A stretch of 64,000 nucleotides of DNA. Origin: Eubacterium sp. Its GTDB lineage: Bacteria; Bacillota; Clostridia; Lachnospirales; Lachnospiraceae. Of the stretch, positions 59,864-64,000 are shown in pieces. The number at the start of each line of letters is the position of its first letter. The stretch's first letter is position 1. A model generated the notes under the pieces. It was not told where the DNA came from, searched no databases, and worked only from the letters and a program-made list of their open reading frames with translations. Position numbers and translations under genes: made by a program. The stretch lies in the NCBI GenBank assembly GCA_017433825.1, contig JAFRGL010000016.1, positions 1 through 64,000 on the forward strand, given 5' to 3'.

Positions 59864-62800
59864 TCAATTTGATAAATTCAATTCATTATAAGTTACTGAA
59901 ACGAGCTCACTATAATAGTAATCTGTTACACCTGTTGATTCATTCAACAAAATCATGTATCCTCTCATGGATACTACCATATCATCACTTGTCACTGAGA
60001 GATTGACCCTGTCTGTACCGTTCAAATATGTATTATTTGACTTAAACTTTTTAAGAATAGAACCATCAACGTTTTCATATCTAAAGTATTCGTCTATTCT
60101 TAAAGAGCTAACTAAATCTTTTGCATATAGAATCCCATGTTCAACAAGCGTATATCCATCAGGAACATCTCTTGTCGCAACGCCACTGACTTTATGTACC
60201 GAACCTGATGTGATACTGAAATCTCCAATTGTAACTATTGGATATTTTTCAATTTCATGATCACTATATACGGCTATCAGTGTATAATTACCGGACACCC
60301 TGTAATAATAGCTATTATTATATCCAAGAACTTGACCTGCTTCGTTTCTCCAATAATTGAAGATATATCCATCCATTTCCGGTGCTTGCGCTGTGTATCC
60401 TGATCCAATCGCAAGATTGGAATATTCATCAGGTTCTCTCTCCGCCCCTTCATATTGCACCGTTAATGAATAGTATATTTCTTCTTTTATATACTCTGGC
60501 TTAATAATAATCGTCGGTTCTGAACCTAGTTTTTCAATAATACTATCCGGTGTTGCTTCCTCAGATGTACCTTTAAACACCCATCTGTTGAATGCATAAC
60601 CCAGTTTTAAAGGTGCACCATCAGGGAATACAATAGCATCATCTGCTGAATACGTATCAGCCGTCAGTACTTGATCATAATCGCTCTCAAATTGCACATA
60701 GGATTGACCTGGATATTCATCATTGCCCTTATATACCAGTGTTATCGAAGTATTGCCACTTACAGTAAAAGTGAATTCAGCACTTCTCTTAATAATCTTC
60801 TGGCTTTCATTTTGCCAATGTAGTACTTTATCTGTATCTACTGCAGAAAGAGTCAATGAAGAGCCTACCGGAACAGTCATAATGCTGCCGGTTCTTATGG
60901 TCGAGCTTCCTCCCACTGTATATCTTCCAAAGTTTACAGTATTGACAGAAACTGTAGCATTGCCTTTTGAATTATACTTTGCCACAAGTGATGTATTGTC
61001 TGTAATAACAAAACTATACGACAAGTCTTTCGAAAGGGCTTCTTCATTCAAATGGCCTTCTAAATACCAGCCGGCAAAGTTGTAGCAGGCAACTACTGGT
61101 GCCGTCAATGTTACTGTTTCATATTGGTAAATTTCGCCATCCGGTGTGATGCTGATATTTCCAATAGAATTACCTTTGCCATCATCCGTCTGTACAGAAA
61201 GATAAACAACTTCATCATTCCTGTAGATATGGAAATAGCATTCCCAAGTGTTCTGATACCTGTCTGTTACGATACAGCGATACCAAGTATAATCCTGTGT
61301 AACAGGGTCAGTGATAACACTTCTGACATTGTCACCATCAAGCGCTATGTCCTCGCCGTATTCGCCCATCTTATACCACTGGCAGGTCAGATCCGTGTAA
61401 TCGTCTGCCTTTACTATCACCTCCAAAGTTACTTCTTCGCCGGTTCTTGCATAGACATTATTTCCATCCAATCTGGCACTGCAGCTTTGCGTAACGGAGA
61501 GATGATTCTCTATATGGACATAGAACCTTACATCGCAGTCATTTCCATAGTCGTCAGTGACATGACAATAATACTCAGCGTATTCCGTCACGGGTTCTGT
61601 TGTAAATACATTGTTTCCGCTTGAAACCTGGCTCCATTCTTTGTGTATTCCGTTTTCATCCTGCACTTCGACGAGTCCATACCAGTCGTATGTAAATGAA
61701 CTGTCATATATCGTTTCATTTACAATGACTTCCAGTTCTAAGGAAGTATTCGGTTCAACATAGAAATTATTTTGCCAATCCTTCGCATATGCACCAAAGT
61801 CATTGTTTATGGAACAATAGAAATATGCATCCGCTGCATTACCGTATTTATCTTCCACGTGACATTGATACGTGGTAAACGTATTGATGGTTTCCGTCGT
61901 ATATTCTGTCCCGGAAGCATCCGAAATCAGCTGACCATCTTTATACCAGCTGTATGTCAGTTCAAGGTCATCTAGACTATAATCTGCGGTACAGTAAACG
62001 GATAGTTCTCTGCTCTCATCCAGTCCAATCCAGTATTCCATACTGTTTATGTCGTAATCTAAGCCTTCAATATAAACCTGAAGATTAGTATATACGTACT
62101 CTTTCCAAACAGCATAAAGCTGCATGTCGCCGTTTACGATAATGTTGTCCATCGGAGCAGTCGCATATCTATCAGTTGACCAGCCAAGGAATTGATAACC
62201 TTCTATTTCCATATTGGGCTGATACTCCCAGTTTCTGATTTCACTTCCTTGCAAAAGGATTTCACTGCGATTTGTCACAGGAACATCCGTTTGCTGATCT
62301 TCATCCCATACATAACCATAATTTGCATACGGATGGTTCGCATCGAAAGTCACTGTATATTGAGGTTTCCAAATAGCATATACTGTTTTTGCGGAATCAA
62401 TTGTTATACTGTCAAACGGCTCTCCGTTAGGCTCCAAAGCCCAGCCGGCAAAGCCTAAACTGCTGTTGTTTTGGCTAGGAGCATAACCTAATTCCTGTCC
62501 GTACAGTACACTGTCTTCCTCAAAAGTATTTGTTACAGATGCATCATCGATTATCCATACATTCTCTTCCCAGTGACCTCTATAATAAGCGTTATCATCA
62601 TTCGCATGGAACGTTACTTCATACAAGTTTTTCCATACTACATAAAAGTCCTTATTGTCCTCGCTAACAATCGGATCCTCTGTATCTTCAGCGTCCGCTT
62701 TCGTAGACCAGCTCGAGCAATTAACAGAACTGTCATCAATGGCAGGCCAGGTCCAAGGACTAAATGATTCACCTAACGCCATTAATCTGGAGACTTCCGT

Positions 62801-64000
62801 AACACCAGGCTCACCAAAATATGCACCATCCCGGTTTGCATGGAAAGTTACTAATACAGCATCAATTTTTGAAACCGAACAATTACAGGTGATTACAGCA
62901 TTATCGTCAGCCATCAACTGGAAATAGAAAGTCTCTCCTTCGTTGAGTACGAAGTCACTATGCCAGTCTCCGCCGACCCATGTCGAACATGAATCACAAT
63001 CAAACAACACGGAACCATATGAAGTATCGTAATCCCACTCTGTGAGCTTTATACGATACAGACCTTCCTCCGAAGGCGTAAACTCATACAGTCTTTCATC
63101 ATTATTCTGTATGCTGACAGCAATAGTTTCTCCAAGCGAGAGAGGCTGAACTTCGACAGTGTCAATAATTACATTAATTAAATCTTCATTATATGCCCTT
63201 AGCTTAAAGTAATATGTATTATCTTGGGCCTTAAGTATTCTGCTGTATTCTTCTATCCAGCTATTTGAATACAGTGTGTTAAAACTCTCATCATACAGAG
63301 TAATCTCACACGCGCTGTCCGAAAAAGTGAAGCGGTATTTCCCGGTTGACGCAGGAGTTAATTTATACCACTCTGCTTGACCTGAACCATCACTATTAAA
63401 ACTGAATGATGTCTGACCGGTGATATCAGTTACATTATCAGCAAGATAGACATAGAACCAAACGGTACATTCATGACCAAATCTATCATAGACATCACAG
63501 TGGTACTCTTTCTGTTCCGTAACAGTCACCTCATAGGCACTTGTATCTTCAGCAATCAGATTTCCTTCGTCATCATACCAGTAATACCTCATGCCGGTAT
63601 AATCTATAGCCTGAACAGATACAGACAGATTAACAGATACTCCCGAATTAACAATAATGTATTCTTCGCTTGTTAAAGTATTCGTAGAACAAGCTGAAAA
63701 GTTATTGTCTATGCCGATATGGAACCATACATTTGTACTGTTTCCAAATACATCAGCAACCTCACAATAGTAGATTTTGTCTGAAGTAATGTTATCTACC
63801 GTACAGGTTTCATCTGTATAATTTGTCATCAGAACATCGTTACTGTTGCTTTCTCCGGTATCAGGGTCATAGATAATAGTTCTTTCATACCATGCATAGG
63901 TAATATCATTCGTAATGATTGTACTTGAACCTACAGCAACCGCCATCGTAACGCTGTCACCGGAAGCCACAACGAATTCATCAGTTCCATCTGCTTCAGC
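59864..64000 (-). CDS. giant surface protein with Ig-like, PPC-like and InlB/Flg_new repeats (3' part)
   Basis: The frame is open through the right edge, so the N-terminus is missing; at least 1378 residues are in the window. Repeated ~90 residue Ig-like units end in YxCxVxDxYGN (for example CHVTDDYGNDC, CHVEDKYGNAA, CIVTDRYQN). Between them are two PPC-like domains (ASTGKYRFTFSDSACEITLYD) and three tandem InlB/Flg_new repeats ending in LYAVWK-like sequence (about residues 375-630). No LPXTG, TM anchor or cell-wall domain is seen at the C-terminus (NELNLSN). The DNA is visibly more AT-rich than its neighbours, which suggests recent gain. Adhesion is the likely role. Confidence 0.88.
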   Translation of the reverse strand, partial: AEADGTDEFVVASGDSVTMAVAVGSSTIITNDITYAWYERTIIYDPDTGESNSNDVLMTNYTDETCTVDNITSDKIYYCEVADVFGNSTNVWFHIGIDNNFSACSTNTLTSEEYIIVNSGVSVNLSVSVQAIDYTGMRYYWYDDEGNLIAEDTSAYEVTVTEQKEYHCDVYDRFGHECTVWFYVYLADNVTDITGQTSFSFNSDGSGQAEWYKLTPASTGKYRFTFSDSACEITLYDESFNTLYSNSWIEEYSRILKAQDNTYYFKLRAYNEDLINVIIDTVEVQPLSLGETIAVSIQNNDERLYEFTPSEEGLYRIKLTEWDYDTSYGSVLFDCDSCSTWVGGDWHSDFVLNEGETFYFQLMADDNAVITCNCSVSKIDAVLVTFHANRDGAYFGEPGVTEVSRLMALGESFSPWTWPAIDDSSVNCSSWSTKADAEDTEDPIVSEDNKDFYVVWKNLYEVTFHANDDNAYYRGHWEENVWIIDDASVTNTFEEDSVLYGQELGYAPSQNNSSLGFAGWALEPNGEPFDSITIDSAKTVYAIWKPQYTVTFDANHPYANYGYVWDEDQQTDVPVTNRSEILLQGSEIRNWEYQPNMEIEGYQFLGWSTDRYATAPMDNIIVNGDMQLYAVWKEYVYTNLQVYIEGLDYDINSMEYWIGLDESRELSVYCTADYSLDDLELTYSWYKDGQLISDASGTEYTTETINTFTTYQCHVEDKYGNAADAYFYCSINNDFGAYAKDWQNNFYVEPNTSLELEVIVNETIYDSSFTYDWYGLVEVQDENGIHKEWSQVSSGNNVFTTEPVTEYAEYYCHVTDDYGNDCDVRFYVHIENHLSVTQSCSARLDGNNVYARTGEEVTLEVIVKADDYTDLTCQWYKMGEYGEDIALDGDNVRSVITDPVTQDYTWYRCIVTDRYQNTWECYFHIYRNDEVVYLSVQTDDGKGNSIGNISITPDGEIYQYETVTLTAPVVACYNFAGWYLEGHLNEEALSKDLSYSFVITDNTSLVAKYNSKGNATVSVNTVNFGRYTVGGSSTIRTGSIMTVPVGSSLTLSAVDTDKVLHWQNESQKIIKRSAEFTFTVSGNTSITLVYKGNDEYPGQSYVQFESDYDQVLTADTYSADDAIVFPDGAPLKLGYAFNRWVFKGTSEEATPDSIIEKLGSEPTIIIKPEYIKEEIYYSLTVQYEGAEREPDEYSNLAIGSGYTAQAPEMDGYIFNYWRNEAGQVLGYNNSYYYRVSGNYTLIAVYSDHEIEKYPIVTIGDFSITSGSVHKVSGVATRDVPDGYTLVEHGILYAKDLVSSLRIDEYFRYENVDGSILKKFKSNNTYLNGTDRVNLSVTSDDMVVSMRGYMILLNESTGVTDYYYSELVSVTYNELNLSN

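Overview
The window looks like a chromosomal segment of a gut-type Clostridia member (Bacillota), most likely Lachnospiraceae. The evidence is the set of housekeeping genes (scpAB, rpsU, parEC, mutSL, miaA, miaB), strong AGGAGG ribosome-binding sites, the style of the lipoproteins, a lysine riboswitch of the Firmicutes type, and a short peptide with an EDIIT-x-SG motif. The genus cannot be read from the sequence.

Layout. 1-1850: the 3' part of an Old Yellow Enzyme-like flavoenzyme whose first ~125 bases look foreign, then a ~430 bp palindromic non-coding element. 1853-13790: housekeeping and small-metabolism genes (scpBA, metallophosphoesterase, rpsU, tRNA-Thr, a lipoprotein class V aminotransferase next to a polysaccharide deacetylase, a stomatin, an SGNH esterase, an IspD/TarI cytidylyltransferase, an SseB-like protein, a PatB-like C-S lyase, a bicupin). 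13990-24030: three full-length, tandem FMN/Fe-S/FAD ene-reductase paralogues with a uroporphyrinogen-decarboxylase-like methyltransferase gene between the first two. Two copies of a structured repeat sit in terminators of this region. 24180-27690: a lipoprotein, then a lysine riboswitch driving a three-gene amino-acid ABC importer. 27790-33000: flavodoxin, a STAS protein, topoisomerase IV. 33186-34021: a barnase/barstar pair. 34070-43616: YhiN-type flavoprotein, methionine gamma-lyase-like protein, miaA, mutL, mutS, miaB.

The most interesting part is 43600-56391 on the minus strand. Starting from one good promoter, it encodes three WXG100-like small helical proteins in which the motif is W-x-D rather than W-x-G, a coiled-coil protein, a membrane protein with a zinc ribbon and a B-box-like zinc finger, a 56-residue protein ending in PDGKLA, an E2 (UBC)-like protein, a JAMM isopeptidase, an E1/ThiF-like activating enzyme, a 1490-residue soluble FtsK/SpoIIIE ATPase with one intact and three degenerate ATPase modules, and a W-x-D domain fused to a papain/C39-like cysteine peptidase. 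A small unknown protein (possible immunity protein) and a Sel1-repeat protein follow. I read this as a type VII-secretion-like machine combined with a ubiquitin-like conjugation/deconjugation module. It lacks EssA, EssB, EsaA and a recognisable YukD, so it is not a canonical T7SSb.

56424-64000 is a cell-surface block: a lipoprotein with SH3-like domains, a BspA-type leucine-rich-repeat membrane protein, a 32-residue peptide and the 3' part of a very large, AT-rich surface protein that runs off the window. All functions are inferred from sequence reading; no database search was possible.
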